Source: an uncultured Oscillospiraceae bacterium
Lineage (GTDB): Bacteria > Bacillota > Clostridia > Oscillospirales > Acutalibacteraceae
Reading direction: 5' to 3'
DNA length: 64,000 bases
Assembly (NCBI GenBank): GCA_900539845.1
Contig: UQDP01000004.1
Location: forward strand, 62,001 to 126,000
Positions 43,009-51,997 of this stretch are shown here, one piece after another. Position 1 is the stretch's first letter; each line of letters opens with the position of its first letter. A program made the position numbers and the translations under genes. The notes below the pieces were generated by a model. The model was not told the DNA's origin, did no database searches, and saw nothing but the letters and a program-made list of their open reading frames with translations.

Positions 43009-43050
43009 CAAAAACCGTAAAAAAATAATTCTAAAATACTCTCCTGCCAC

Positions 43051-43077
43051 ACGGGCGCGTTTTTGCGCCCGTTTTCT
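43051..43077 (+). terminator. Terminator of the 96-aa gene
   Basis: CGGGCGC/GCGCCCG hairpin with TTTTC tail. Confidence 0.75.
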
Positions 43078-43140
43078 TATATATAATTTCACTTATTCAT
43101 TTTGTATAAAGAAGATACTTCGTCACAATAATCGAAAAAA

Positions 43141-43170
43141 TAAAAAAGGAGCGATGCAGGCATCGCTCCC
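43141..43170 (-). terminator. Terminator of the Bce-like ABC operon
   Basis: Minus strand GGAGCGATGC-2-GCATCGCTCC followed by TTTTTTATTTTTT. Confidence 0.85.
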
Positions 43171-43218
43171 TAAAAATTGCTGTTGTTTAAGCGTTTCAAC
43201 AGACTTATTTTATGAACA

Positions 43219-45246
43219 TCAATCCTTTTCCGCGGTGCTGACTATGGAGTAATAAGAACGCGAAGTGATGCGGTAAACGATGACATAGAGCAGCGCGAAC
43301 ACAAGGAAACAAACAGCCGTTATACCCATCAGCAGACCCGAATTCGTGAACCCGAGCAGCGTTATCGTTTTGTTGATAAGCGGGAAGTTGAACGCAAGGT
43401 GTATGCCTGCCACGATCAGCGGCGCGAAAAACACGGTGAGCACCTGAGAGTTGACGCTCTTTTTGATCTCGCTCTGGGTCATACCAACCTTTTGCATGAT
43501 CTCAAACCTTGCGCGGTCCTCATATCCCTCCGATATCTGCTTGTAGTACATAATCAGCACTGCCGCAAAGATAAACACGATCCCGAGCAGTATGCCGAGG
43601 AAGAACAGTCCGCCGTATAAACCGAGGAACAATGTTCTGCTGCCTGCAATGCCGTCCGTTGTAACAGAATCTATTCCGGGACCTGAAACAGAGGATGAAA
43701 CACTGTCATGTATTTCATTTAAAATTGTAAGCTGCACCAAATCGTCACAATCCAGATCAAACCCGGTTATATAGTGCTTTGAGAGAACGGGGTTGCCGTT
43801 CGGCTCCGTAATGCCCTCAAACTGCGCAATGAATGCATCGTAGTTCGGCACGAAAACATAAACGCTTGAGTTCGCCATAGACATATCAACACCGTAGCCG
43901 ATATAGTCCTCAACATATTTTTTGATTTTAAGATCGCCGGTGCCGTTGATATTGATCGTGCTTTCATCATAATCCGAAAGCTTGGTTTTATAAACAAGCA
44001 CCTCGTTTTCGCCAAGCGTTTCATTCTGCCCCATAAGGCTGTTGTAATCTTCTATCGGAACGAAAAGCACATTATACGCAGTGCTTGTATAATATCCGTT
44101 TGTTATGATTGAAAAATCATTTCCGTTCTGATTTGCCGCAACATCTGCAATGCGGTAGCTCATCTTATTCTGTGCCGTTTGGGAATATTTTCCGAGAACC
44201 GCTTCTGTTTTGGCGTCTATAGAAAGAACCAATTCGTCATTGACTGCGGCAAAATCGTTGACCTCAACATCTACAGAAATATCGCGGGGATATCTGGTGC
44301 GCAGGCTGTCCTCCATACTTGTATAAAGGCAGACTGTGCAGGAGACCATGACAAGCACCATTGTGCTCAGAATGCATATGGAGGCAAGACCGGCGCCGTT
44401 GCGTTTCATTCTGTAGACCATGCCTGAAACGGAGACGAAATGATTTGTTTTGTAATAATAGCGCTTGTTTTTCTGCAGCGCCTTGCAGAGCGCCACCGAG
44501 CCGGAGATAAACAGCATATAGGTTGCAACAATAACCATTGTAACGGCAACGAAATACAGGAATATCGCAGCCATCGGGTTGTCAACGGTTACAGCTATCG
44601 CATACGCGGCGGCAAGAATGACCGCGCCCAAAACGGCAAGCACCCAGTTTGCCTTGGGCGGTTTTTCGCCGATGTTTTCGCTTTTTAAAAGCTCCACAGG
44701 CTTTGAAATATGGATCTGGCGCAGGCTGTTTATCAGGATCAGCACAAAGATCGCAAGAAACCACATCGCCGTGTTGCCGATCGATTCAAAATTGACTCTG
44801 AGGTCAAAATTCGTGCCTTCCATCAGGATGTTGATCATAATAAGCTCGGCGAATTTTGAAAACAGGATCCCGAATCCCAGCCCGCACGCAAGGGATATTG
44901 CGTAAACGATGATGCTTTCCCATATCAGCACGCGCGAAAGGTTGTATTTATTCATACCCAGTATGTTATAAAGACCGAATTCCTTTTTGCGCCTGCGGAT
45001 TAAAAACGAATTTGTGTAAAAAAGGATCAGCAGTGAAAAAATGCCGATAACAATACTGCCGAGATAAAGGATCCCCTGAATCTCACTGCCGCCGCTTATA
45101 TTCTGAACGGAGTCCTCCTTTGAGAGGAACGAAACGATATAGAACATCGCCGTCATGCACACGCAGGTCAGAATATAGGGGATATAGAGCTTTTTGTTTT
45201 TTCTTATGCCGTCCCACGCGAGACGCAGATAAAACGCTCGTTTCAT
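43219..45246 (-). CDS. BceB-like FtsX-type ABC permease
   Basis: 675 residues. About ten membrane segments and one large extracytoplasmic loop (about 310-520) between the seventh and eighth, the BceB/VraG layout. It begins MKRAFYLRLAWDGIRKNKKL and contains RRRKKEFGLYNILGM, the typical coupling motif, and GYEDRARFEIMQKVGMTQSE near the end. Works with the ATPase encoded just upstream (4-base overlap) in antimicrobial peptide resistance or sensing. Peptide substrate unknown. Confidence 0.9.
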   Translation of the reverse strand: MKRAFYLRLAWDGIRKNKKLYIPYILTCVCMTAMFYIVSFLSKEDSVQNISGGSEIQGILYLGSIVIGIFSLLILFYTNSFLIRRRKKEFGLYNILGMNKYNLSRVLIWESIIVYAISLACGLGFGILFSKFAELIMINILMEGTNFDLRVNFESIGNTAMWFLAIFVLILINSLRQIHISKPVELLKSENIGEKPPKANWVLAVLGAVILAAAYAIAVTVDNPMAAIFLYFVAVTMVIVATYMLFISGSVALCKALQKNKRYYYKTNHFVSVSGMVYRMKRNGAGLASICILSTMVLVMVSCTVCLYTSMEDSLRTRYPRDISVDVEVNDFAAVNDELVLSIDAKTEAVLGKYSQTAQNKMSYRIADVAANQNGNDFSIITNGYYTSTAYNVLFVPIEDYNSLMGQNETLGENEVLVYKTKLSDYDESTININGTGDLKIKKYVEDYIGYGVDMSMANSSVYVFVPNYDAFIAQFEGITEPNGNPVLSKHYITGFDLDCDDLVQLTILNEIHDSVSSSVSGPGIDSVTTDGIAGSRTLFLGLYGGLFFLGILLGIVFIFAAVLIMYYKQISEGYEDRARFEIMQKVGMTQSEIKKSVNSQVLTVFFAPLIVAGIHLAFNFPLINKTITLLGFTNSGLLMGITAVCFLVFALLYVIVYRITSRSYYSIVSTAEKD

Positions 45247-46007
45247 ACAGCCTCACCGCCTGTTGCAAGCATTGTGAGCGTATCGGAGATCTTCTGATAC
45301 ATCTGCTCATCCGTGCAGCCGCCGCGGTAGATCTGGTGGAACACCTCGCCGTCCTTGATAAACAGAACGCGCCCGGCGTGGCTTGCCGCTTTCACGGAGT
45401 GCGTGACCATAACGATCGTGTGCCCTGCCGAATTGATATCCTCAAAAAGGCGCAGCAGTTCATCGGTTGCCTTGGAATCGAGCGCGCCCGTCGGCTCATC
45501 CGCCAGAATGATCTTGGGATTTGTGATGATCGCCCTTGCGACCGCCGCTCTTTGCTTCTGACCGCCCGAGATCTCATACGGATATTTCTTCAGTATATCC
45601 GTAATGCCGAGCTGAGCCGCTATCGGCTGCAAAAGGCGGTTCATTTCCTCATATCTTTTACCGGCAAGCACGAGCGGCAGATAAATGTTGTCCTCAACAG
45701 AGAATGTATCCAGCAGGCTGAAATCCTGAAATACAAATCCAATGTTCTCGCGCCTGAATGCGGCGATATTTTTTTCTTTTATGGAGGAAATATCCTCGCC
45801 GGCAAGCATGACCGTGCCGGAGGTGGGTTTGTCAAGCGCCGCAAGAATGTTGAGCAGAGTGGTTTTTCCCGAGCCTGATTCACCCATAACGGCAACATAC
45901 TCGCCCTGCTCCACGCTGAAAGAAACATTGCGCAGCGCCGTTACCTGATTTCCGCCGAAGCGGGTCTGATAGATTTTCTTAACTGAGTTTACCTGTAATA
46001 TACTCAT
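45243..46007 (-). CDS. BceA-like ABC transporter ATPase
   Basis: 254 residues from ATG 46007 (GGAG upstream). Walker A GESGSGKTTL, Q-loop FVFQDFSLLD, signature ISGGQKQRAAVARAI, Walker B IILADEPTGALD and H-loop VMVTHSVKAA. MacB/LolD-type family, FtsX partner. It couples with the 675-residue permease and is controlled by the adjacent two-component system. Confidence 0.93.
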   Translation of the reverse strand: MSILQVNSVKKIYQTRFGGNQVTALRNVSFSVEQGEYVAVMGESGSGKTTLLNILAALDKPTSGTVMLAGEDISSIKEKNIAAFRRENIGFVFQDFSLLDTFSVEDNIYLPLVLAGKRYEEMNRLLQPIAAQLGITDILKKYPYEISGGQKQRAAVARAIITNPKIILADEPTGALDSKATDELLRLFEDINSAGHTIVMVTHSVKAASHAGRVLFIKDGEVFHQIYRGGCTDEQMYQKISDTLTMLATGGEAV

Positions 46008-46113
46008 GTGTTCATTTCTCCTTTCCTGCCTCTCATTATAGCAGGAAAGGGAAACGCAAGACATCGATTGTGCTTACATTTCCCCCTGTATTTCTTACGG
46101 TTTTGTAAGGAGC

Positions 46114-47103
46114 TTATTCCGTTTCAATTTTTCTGCTGTTCAGGTCAATATATACTGCTGTGCCGCCCTCTCTGCCGGATTCCGCCCATATCCTGTGGTT
46201 TAGGTTGCGGCAGATGCGCCTGCAAAGGTAAAGACCCAGCCCGCTTGCTTTCTTGTCCGTTCTGCCGTTGAATCCCGTGTAGCCTCTCTCAAAAATACGC
46301 GGCAAGTCCTCAGGCGCTATGCCGATGCCGTTATCCTTTATGCAGAGTATACCCTGCTGAACCGAAACGCTGATCACGCCGCCCGGCGGCGTGTATTTCA
46401 CGGAATTTGAAAGAACCTGCTCGATCACGAAAAGCAGCCATTTTTCATCCGTAAGCGCGGTGAATTCCGGCGGCTCGTAATCCAAACTCAGCTTTTTTGA
46501 AATAAACTGCCCCGAAAATCTGCGGAACGCCTGCGTCAATATCTTATCCAGATCGTATTTCTGTATTACATAATCGGTTGCGTCCGAATCAAGCCGCAGA
46601 TAACACAGCACCATTTCCACATACTGTTCTATTCTGAAAAGATCGTCGCTGATCCTGCGCGCGAGCGGCGAATCCTCGTTTTGCAGCGTTAAACGCATAG
46701 ATGCAATGGGCGTTTTGATCTGGTGCGCCCACACGGTGTAATAATCCACCATATCGGCAAATTTCGCGTTCTGGCGGTCTTCGGCAAGGCGCGCTTCCTC
46801 TTTCAGGTGCAAAATGATCTCCTGATAATCCGTATCATCCTGCGTTACTCTGTTCGGCAAAGTTTCGATCAGCTCCGCGGAGAGCTTGGCGATCTCGCAG
46901 AGCATTTCGTGCTTTCTTTTTGCCTTTTTAAAATCGACCGCGCCTGCCAGAATACCGAGGCACAGGCACACAAGCGCAGGGTATACCACTGCGCCCGTCG
47001 GCAGATCATAAAGCGCAAACGCAAACAGAAACACCAGAAAAAACACGATAAACGCTATAATCTGTGCGCGCCGCTTTTTCAGATAGTTTAAAAAGAAATG
47101 CAT
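46114..47103 (-). CDS. BceS-like intramembrane-sensing histidine kinase
   Basis: 329 residues. Two N-terminal membrane helices (about 10-55) with almost no extracytoplasmic loop, as in BceS, whose stimulus is passed by the ABC transporter. H-box AHQIKTPIASMRL (about residue 132), N-box SNSVKYTPPGGV, G1 CIKDNGIGIAPEDLPRIFER and G2 SGLGLYLCRR. It lies nine bases after the regulator gene. Confidence 0.92.
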   Translation of the reverse strand: MHFFLNYLKKRRAQIIAFIVFFLVFLFAFALYDLPTGAVVYPALVCLCLGILAGAVDFKKAKRKHEMLCEIAKLSAELIETLPNRVTQDDTDYQEIILHLKEEARLAEDRQNAKFADMVDYYTVWAHQIKTPIASMRLTLQNEDSPLARRISDDLFRIEQYVEMVLCYLRLDSDATDYVIQKYDLDKILTQAFRRFSGQFISKKLSLDYEPPEFTALTDEKWLLFVIEQVLSNSVKYTPPGGVISVSVQQGILCIKDNGIGIAPEDLPRIFERGYTGFNGRTDKKASGLGLYLCRRICRNLNHRIWAESGREGGTAVYIDLNSRKIETE

Positions 47104-47112
47104 GGTGTTCTC

Positions 47113-47784
47113 CTACTCAACGATATAGCCCACGCCGAATTTTGTTTTCACAAAAGCCTCAAGCCCTGCGGCGTCCAGCTTTTTGCGCAGGCGGTTTACA
47201 TTAACTGTCAGCGTGTTGTCGTCAATAAAGCTGTCCGTTTCCCAAAGGCTCTGCATCAGCTTTTCACGGCTTACCACATTGCCCTTGTTTTTCATAAGCA
47301 CAAGCAAGATCCTGTATTCGTTTTTGCTCAGTTCTATTCTTTCATTATTATAAGTTAAAGTATTATCGCCCGTGTTGAGCAGCGCGCCCCTGTGCTCCAG
47401 CACGGGAGCGGCAGGCGCGAAATCATAGGTGCGGCGCAGCATCGCCTGTATCTTCGCGATGAGCACGCTTTGGTCAAACGGCTTGGCGATGAAATCATCA
47501 GCGCCCATATTCATTGCCATAACGATATTCATATTGTCTGAGGCGGAGGAGATAAAGATGATCGGCACGCTGGACACGGCTCTGATCTTCTCGCACCAGT
47601 AATAGCCGTTATAAAACGGCAGGGAGATATCAAGCAGCACCAGATGCGGCTCATAGGCGGAAAATTCCGCCGTTACATTGCGGAAATCGCTGACGCATTT
47701 CGCCTCCAGCCCCCAAGCCTTTGCCTGCTCTGAAACAGCGCTCGCAATGCCGAAATCGTCCTCAACAATCAGAATCTTATACAT
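47113..47784 (-). CDS. BceR-like response regulator (OmpR family)
   Basis: 223 residues. Receiver with phospho-acceptor Asp in LVLLDISLPFYNGYYW (about D52), switch Thr/Ser region IIFISSASD and Lys in DDFIAKPFDQ; C-terminal winged helix ELSKNEYRILLVLMKNKGNV then DDNTLTVNVNRLRKKL. First gene of the regulator-kinase-ATPase-permease cluster, all on one strand. It presumably activates the transporter genes. Confidence 0.93.
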   Translation of the reverse strand: MYKILIVEDDFGIASAVSEQAKAWGLEAKCVSDFRNVTAEFSAYEPHLVLLDISLPFYNGYYWCEKIRAVSSVPIIFISSASDNMNIVMAMNMGADDFIAKPFDQSVLIAKIQAMLRRTYDFAPAAPVLEHRGALLNTGDNTLTYNNERIELSKNEYRILLVLMKNKGNVVSREKLMQSLWETDSFIDDNTLTVNVNRLRKKLDAAGLEAFVKTKFGVGYIVE

Positions 47785-47854
47785 ACTTTCACCTGCTTTA
47801 ACAGAACAATTTTAACAGAAACGATACCGCTTTTCAAGACGGGCAGTTACTGCT

Positions 47855-48694
47855 TTAAAATTTCCCATCCGCTTTCTGCTCGGCGTAAAAATGCTTCAGC
47901 AGCCACTTCGCCACGCCGTCATCATCATTCGAGCCGATCACACCCGTGGCAGCGGCTTTCAGCGCAGGCACGGCATTTTCAACGGCATAGCAGGCATCCG
48001 CGGCGGCAAACAGGTCCGCATCGTTCTCACTGTCTCCGAACGCAACAAGCCTGTCACAGCCGAGCAGCTCTTTGAGCCGCAGCGCGGCGTTTGCTTTCGT
48101 TGCGCCGGACGGCATAATCTCAAGCCACTGACCGCCCGTGTAAAAATCGCGCTGATAAAGGCATCTGTATTCCGAGCGGAATTTTTGATAAACGGGATAA
48201 AGCTTTTCCGCCGAATCTATGCAGGTGAGATAAAACACTTCGCCGCGGTAAAGCTGTTCTTCGCTGCGCACAGGGTTGTCACGGCTGTCACCCGCACGGC
48301 TTTTTATAAAATCCCGAGCGCCCTGCGTGCACTTTTCATATAGATAAGAAAACCGTTCCGCGCCTTCAATATACGAATAAACGATGGGATAAATATCGTT
48401 TGCCAGCAGCTCGGCTATGATTTCCGCCGCGCCGCCGTTAAAATAATTTGAAAGAAGTATCCTGCCGCTTTTGTTTTCCCTTATAAAAGCACCGTTGTAA
48501 ACGATAAGCGGCAGTTCCACTGCGCCAAGCGGAGCCGTCACCTTTTTTGCGGTGTTGTAAGACCTTGCCGTTGCGTAAGAAAACAGCATGCCCTGTTCGG
48601 CAAGGCGCTCGATTGCGCGGCAGGTAAAAGCCGAAAGGGTTTCATCGCTTTTCAGCAAGGTTCCGTCCAGATCGGATAGATAAAGCGTTTTCAT
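47855..48694 (-). CDS. HAD-superfamily (Cof-type) phosphatase
   Basis: 279 residues from ATG 48694, chosen for the G-rich ribosome site and because motif I, YLSDLDGTLLKSDE, then lies at the N-terminus. Motif III/IV: LVAFGDSENDADLFAAAD. Cap region of type C2B (residues about 80-190). Substrates of Cof proteins are sugar phosphates or cofactors; not determinable here. Followed by the Bce-like genes in the same direction but 70 bases apart. Confidence 0.88.
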   Translation of the reverse strand: MKTLYLSDLDGTLLKSDETLSAFTCRAIERLAEQGMLFSYATARSYNTAKKVTAPLGAVELPLIVYNGAFIRENKSGRILLSNYFNGGAAEIIAELLANDIYPIVYSYIEGAERFSYLYEKCTQGARDFIKSRAGDSRDNPVRSEEQLYRGEVFYLTCIDSAEKLYPVYQKFRSEYRCLYQRDFYTGGQWLEIMPSGATKANAALRLKELLGCDRLVAFGDSENDADLFAAADACYAVENAVPALKAAATGVIGSNDDDGVAKWLLKHFYAEQKADGKF

Positions 48695-49032
48695 CAAGCC
48701 GCCCCCCGTTTCTGTCTTGTTTGATATATTCATACTATATAGGTTATCTGTAATTGTCAACAATAAATTCACGCAGATGTTTTTTCAATTTTATATTGAA
48801 AAATACGGCAATTAATGATAATATAATATACAATAAATTGTTGAAAGCCTTATATTCACAAATAAATATACATTTTTTAAATATTTTTAAATTTTTTTGA
48901 AAAATATTTAAGTTTTTCTCGAGAAAAGAGAATATATATAGTGACGAAGAAATTAAATGGATTTATTTTTTCGCATTATAATGCTGCTTGGTTCGTTTAA
49001 ATAACACGGGCAGGCGGAAAAGGAAGATGAAT

Positions 49033-49674
49033 GTGAAGGTTTTCGAAGAGGCATGCCGCCTTTCCTGCCTGGAATGGGCAGCGACCCTGCCGGACGCACC
49101 TGAATACACGTTAAGCAAACAGGCAAAAACACGCCTTGAAATGATCGTCAGCCATATGGAAGGCGGCAGATACCGCCGCGTATCCAAGCGCGCGGCAAGA
49201 ATCATCGCCGTTGCGGCAATCGTTTCCGCTTTGCTGATCGCAACAACGGCGTTTGCCGTTATGAGCCAAAGCGATTTCGATATTTTGCGCCGCTCGGATA
49301 TGTCTGAATACGCTGTTGCAGATGCAAACGGACAGGCACTAAACAGCGACTTGAAAGTTTCCTATGTTGTGGACGGGTTTACGTTGAGTGAAACGAATTA
49401 TGATGATAACTCTATTTTAATTAATTATGTTTACTCCAACCAAAACGGAAATTTATATTCTGTTAGAAAAATTCCTGATAGCTATTCAGCGGCATTTGAT
49501 AACGATGAATACGAGGCGCGTATTGTTACCAGAAACGATATTGATTACACATATTACAGAAGTGCTGATGATGTAAATGGAATTATTTGGAATTATAATC
49601 ATTCCGTGTATTGCGTAAGCGGAGATATTTCTCTTGACGAAGCGTTTAAAGTTGCCGATTCCATTACATATTAA
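49033..49674 (+). CDS. Membrane-anchored DUF4367-like protein (anti-sigma-like layout)
   Basis: About 213 residues. GTG 49033 has AGGAAG six bases upstream, better spaced than the ATG at 49027. A cytoplasmic N-terminal part (EEACRLSCLEWAATLPDAPE), one membrane helix (about 59-82), and an exported domain that ends in a DUF4367-like fold (WNYNHSVYCVSGDISLDEAF). This is the build of anti-sigma proteins in clostridia, but no sigma factor gene lies next to it. The 250 bases upstream are very AT-rich. The next gene encodes a secreted protein 28 bases away. Confidence 0.68.
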   Translation: MKVFEEACRLSCLEWAATLPDAPEYTLSKQAKTRLEMIVSHMEGGRYRRVSKRAARIIAVAAIVSALLIATTAFAVMSQSDFDILRRSDMSEYAVADANGQALNSDLKVSYVVDGFTLSETNYDDNSILINYVYSNQNGNLYSVRKIPDSYSAAFDNDEYEARIVTRNDIDYTYYRSADDVNGIIWNYNHSVYCVSGDISLDEAFKVADSITY

Positions 49675-49702
49675 TTAATATTTAATGAGAGGAGATGAAA
49701 AT

Positions 49703-50107
49703 GTGGCAAAATCTATCAAGACAAAAACAGTTACGGCTTTAACCTGTATTTTAATGGTATTTTCTCTTCTGATACCCACATTATCGGTTTCCGCCGCTGA
49801 AGAAAGCGAGATTCAGCCTATGGCTGCTGTAATAGACAGCTACACCTATGGCATTAGTATCAGCGGAATTAAAGCAACTTGTAGCGCAACTTTACAGTCC
49901 AGCTATGCAGCAAACCTCAGAATAACCATGGAACTGCAAAAAGAAACTTCAAGCGGTTATGAAAATGTAGAAACTTGGACAAGCAGTAAATACGGTTCAT
50001 TTTTGTCAGTGTCAGAAAGCAAAACTATTAATGTTTTTTCTGATTACCGTTTAAAAGTAACTGTTACAGCAAATACAGAAACGAAAGTTTCATATGATTA
50101 TCCGTAA
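49703..50107 (+). CDS. Small secreted protein, unknown
   Basis: 134 residues from GTG 49703, which has AGGAG eight bases upstream (the ATG at 49685 contains the ribosome site). Sec signal peptide with hydrophobic core LTCILMVFSLLIPTLSV and cleavage expected after SVSAA. The mature part is about 100 residues, rich in Ser, Thr and Tyr with beta-strand pattern (CSATLQSSYAANLRITMELQ). Probably co-transcribed with the DUF4367-like gene. Confidence 0.72.
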   Translation: MAKSIKTKTVTALTCILMVFSLLIPTLSVSAAEESEIQPMAAVIDSYTYGISISGIKATCSATLQSSYAANLRITMELQKETSSGYENVETWTSSKYGSFLSVSESKTINVFSDYRLKVTVTANTETKVSYDYP

Positions 50108-50122
50108 TAAAACAACAAAGCA

Positions 50123-50157
50123 GACCGCCCGGGCAAATGTCCGGGCGGTTGTTTTTT
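50123..50157 (+). terminator. Terminator after the secreted-protein gene
   Basis: ACCGCCCGG/CCGGGCGGT stem with TTGTTTTTT tail. Confidence 0.9.
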
Positions 50158-50205
50158 ACTCTGCGCATAAACGCACATTCACGTAGGGACGGATGTTTTC
50201 GCCCC

Positions 50206-50415
50206 TCATTTTTCGATCACGATCTCTGTTAGATCATCCAATGTGGTTTTATATAATTCTTTGAGTTTGATTAGTATGTGAACCGGAATTTCCGTTTCAC
50301 CTGTTTCATATCTTCTGTATTGCGTTACATATAAACCTAACTGTTCTGCTATTTCTTCTTGCGTATATTCGTGATCTTCTCTGTAATCGCGCACTCTTTG
50401 ATATATATATTTCAT
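50206..50415 (-). CDS. XRE-family helix-turn-helix regulator (69 aa)
   Basis: MKYIYQRVRDYREDHEYTQE start, EEIAEQLGLYVTQYRRYETG as the DNA-reading helix pair, and LIKLKELYKTTLDDL end. A complete single XRE domain. The region upstream has two palindromes (see next entry), the likely autoregulatory sites. Confidence 0.88.
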   Translation of the reverse strand: MKYIYQRVRDYREDHEYTQEEIAEQLGLYVTQYRRYETGETEIPVHILIKLKELYKTTLDDLTEIVIEK

Positions 50416-50440
50416 TTAATCACCCGAAAAAAATATATCA

Positions 50441-50487
50441 CAATAACACAATTTTGTGTTGACAATAACACGATATTGTGTTATTAT
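50441..50487. promoter_or_regulatory. Two palindromic operators upstream of the XRE gene
   Basis: AACACAATTTTGTGTT (50445-50460) and AATAACAC-6-GTGTTATT (50464-50485). On the plus strand the second lies between TTGACA (50459-50464) and TATTAT (50482-50487), a near-perfect promoter that faces away from the gene toward no known plus-strand gene. Confidence 0.7.
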
Positions 50488-50544
50488 TGAGCCACAGAAA
50501 CCGTTTTTAATAATCACCGCCCAGAAAAAAATAAAAAATTTTTA

Positions 50545-51192
50545 TTAGGCTTTCAAGATTCTATCAGCGGCGGCTTTCAGATTTTCGCATTTGGCGAAAA
50601 GCAAGCCGTCCGTTTCCTCGTCACCCTGCCAAAGATCGGGCACCATAATGACTTTCATACCGGCAGAATAAGCGGAAAGGATACCGTTTTTTGAGTCCTC
50701 AACAGCAAAACACTCGTCGGGATTTACGCCGAGCACCTCGGCGGCTTTAAGATAAATATCCGGCTCGGGCTTGGATTTTTCTATCATATCGCCGCTTATA
50801 ATGACCTCAAAATAATCCGTTATTCCGGCGCTTTCCAGATTGCGCAGAACACCCTTTTTGCCTGTTGATGAGGCAAGAGCGATCTGAAAGCCGCTGTTTT
50901 TCAGCGCATTCAGCGCATCATGCACATACGGCTTTTGCGGCACGCCGTTTTCCGCAAAATAGGTATAGGTGTATTCACGGCAGAGCCGGTGAAAGGCTTC
51001 AAGTTCAAAATTTTCTCCGTAATATTCTTTTAAAATGCCGTCCACCGCGGCGGCGTTCATACCAAGCGTTTTATATGCAAGGCCGCTTGCCGGCGCAATG
51101 CCCAGCTTTTTGCACGCATAGTCCCACGCCGCGAAACCAACGCTTTCCGTGTCAAACAAAACGCCGTCCATATCAAAAACAACTGCTTTCAA
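50545..51192 (-). CDS. HAD-superfamily hydrolase (beta-phosphoglucomutase-like)
   Basis: 215 residues from TTG 51192, which has GGGAGG seven bases upstream and brings motif I (KAVVFDMDGVLFDTE) to the N-terminus. Other motifs: IALASSTGKKGVL (II), Lys region ISGDMIEKSKPEPDIYLKAA (III) and CFAVEDSKNGILSA (IV). Cap type C1. The family includes beta-phosphoglucomutase and sugar-phosphate phosphatases; which one cannot be told. Confidence 0.87.
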   Translation of the reverse strand: MKAVVFDMDGVLFDTESVGFAAWDYACKKLGIAPASGLAYKTLGMNAAAVDGILKEYYGENFELEAFHRLCREYTYTYFAENGVPQKPYVHDALNALKNSGFQIALASSTGKKGVLRNLESAGITDYFEVIISGDMIEKSKPEPDIYLKAAEVLGVNPDECFAVEDSKNGILSAYSAGMKVIMVPDLWQGDEETDGLLFAKCENLKAAADRILKA

Positions 51193-51271
51193 GCCGATCC
51201 CTCCCGAAACCATTATAAAACATCTATATACACGGCGCAACAGCAAACACCGCCCTTATGCAACGCATATC

Positions 51272-51308
51272 AAAAAAACAGCGGACAGTTTTTAGCTGTC
51301 CGCTGTTA
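51272..51308 (-). terminator. Terminator of the first ribbon-helix-helix gene
   Basis: Minus strand AACAGCGGACAG/CTGTCCGCTGTT with TTTTTTT tail, 53 bases past the stop. Confidence 0.8.
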
Positions 51309-51360
51309 AAAGGAAGTTCCGCAGGGAGCGATGCCCGCATCACTCCGTTTCCTATGCATA

Positions 51361-51525
51361 TCAGTCAACATTGATTTCTCCGTGCTTTTGCTCATGTTTT
51401 TCAACGGCATCTCTAATCAATATAAGAATCTCACTGTTTGCACTGCGACCTTCATAATCCGCAACAACATGCAATTTGTGAAGAAGATTTTCATCTATTC
51501 TGATAGACAAACTTTTCATAGCCAT
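51361..51525 (-). CDS. Arc/MetJ-type ribbon-helix-helix protein (54 aa)
   Basis: Reading: MAMKSLSIRIDENLLHKLHV, then VADYEGRSANSEILILIRDA and a charged tail. The SLSIRID strand and GRSANSEI turn are the ribbon-helix-helix pattern. GAGGTTAAAAT precedes the ATG at 51525. Paralogue of the protein at 52284-52460 (both have EGRSAN-EI). It probably represses its own promoter region and possibly the divergent SLOG-like gene. Confidence 0.75.
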   Translation of the reverse strand: MAMKSLSIRIDENLLHKLHVVADYEGRSANSEILILIRDAVEKHEQKHGEINVD

Positions 51526-51555
51526 ATTTTAACCTCAAACACATTTTATTATGTA

Positions 51556-51584
51556 TTTATTTTATATCCATTATGTGTTATAAT
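51556..51584 (+). promoter_or_regulatory. Predicted promoter of the SLOG-like gene
   Basis: TATAAT at 51579-51584 with a weak TTTATT at 51556-51561, 17 bases apart. TATGTGTT-like repeats around it may be ribbon-helix-helix sites. Confidence 0.45.
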
Positions 51585-51633
51585 GAGTTTAATAGATACA
51601 TAATATATCTAAAATATGTTCACGAGGTGCATT

Positions 51634-51969
51634 ATGGAAATCGCAATTATCGGCTCAAGGAACCTTATGGTAAACAATCTCGAAAACTATCTGCCAACGG
51701 GCATTTCCGAAATCGTATCAGGCGGCGCACGCGGAATTGATACCTGTGCAAGAGCTTATGCTGAAAGCCACGGATTGAAATTAACAGAATTTTTACCCGA
51801 ATATGAAAAAGACGGGCGAGCCGCACCGCTCAAAAGAAATCTGCAAATCATAAGCTACGCCGATGAGGTATATGCCTTTTGGGACGGCAGTTCGCGCGGC
51901 ACGAAGTTCGTTATAGACCAATGTAAAAAAGCAGACAAAAAGATCCGAATCTTCGTTAAAAAAACTTAA
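51634..51969 (+). CDS. SLOG/DprA-like nucleotide-binding protein
   Basis: 111 residues from ATG 51634 (GAGGTG upstream). MEIAIIGSRNL start, VSGGARGIDTCARAYAESHG (about 34-53), and FWDGSSRGTKFVIDQCKK near 84-101: the GxR and GGARGxD motifs of the SLOG superfamily (DprA, YspA). Members bind nucleotides or DNA; YspA-like ones are often near defence or mobile genes. Divergent to the ribbon-helix-helix gene. Confidence 0.75.
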   Translation: MEIAIIGSRNLMVNNLENYLPTGISEIVSGGARGIDTCARAYAESHGLKLTEFLPEYEKDGRAAPLKRNLQIISYADEVYAFWDGSSRGTKFVIDQCKKADKKIRIFVKKT

Positions 51970-51997
51970 AACCGCAGTTTTCTAAAACAAACCGACC

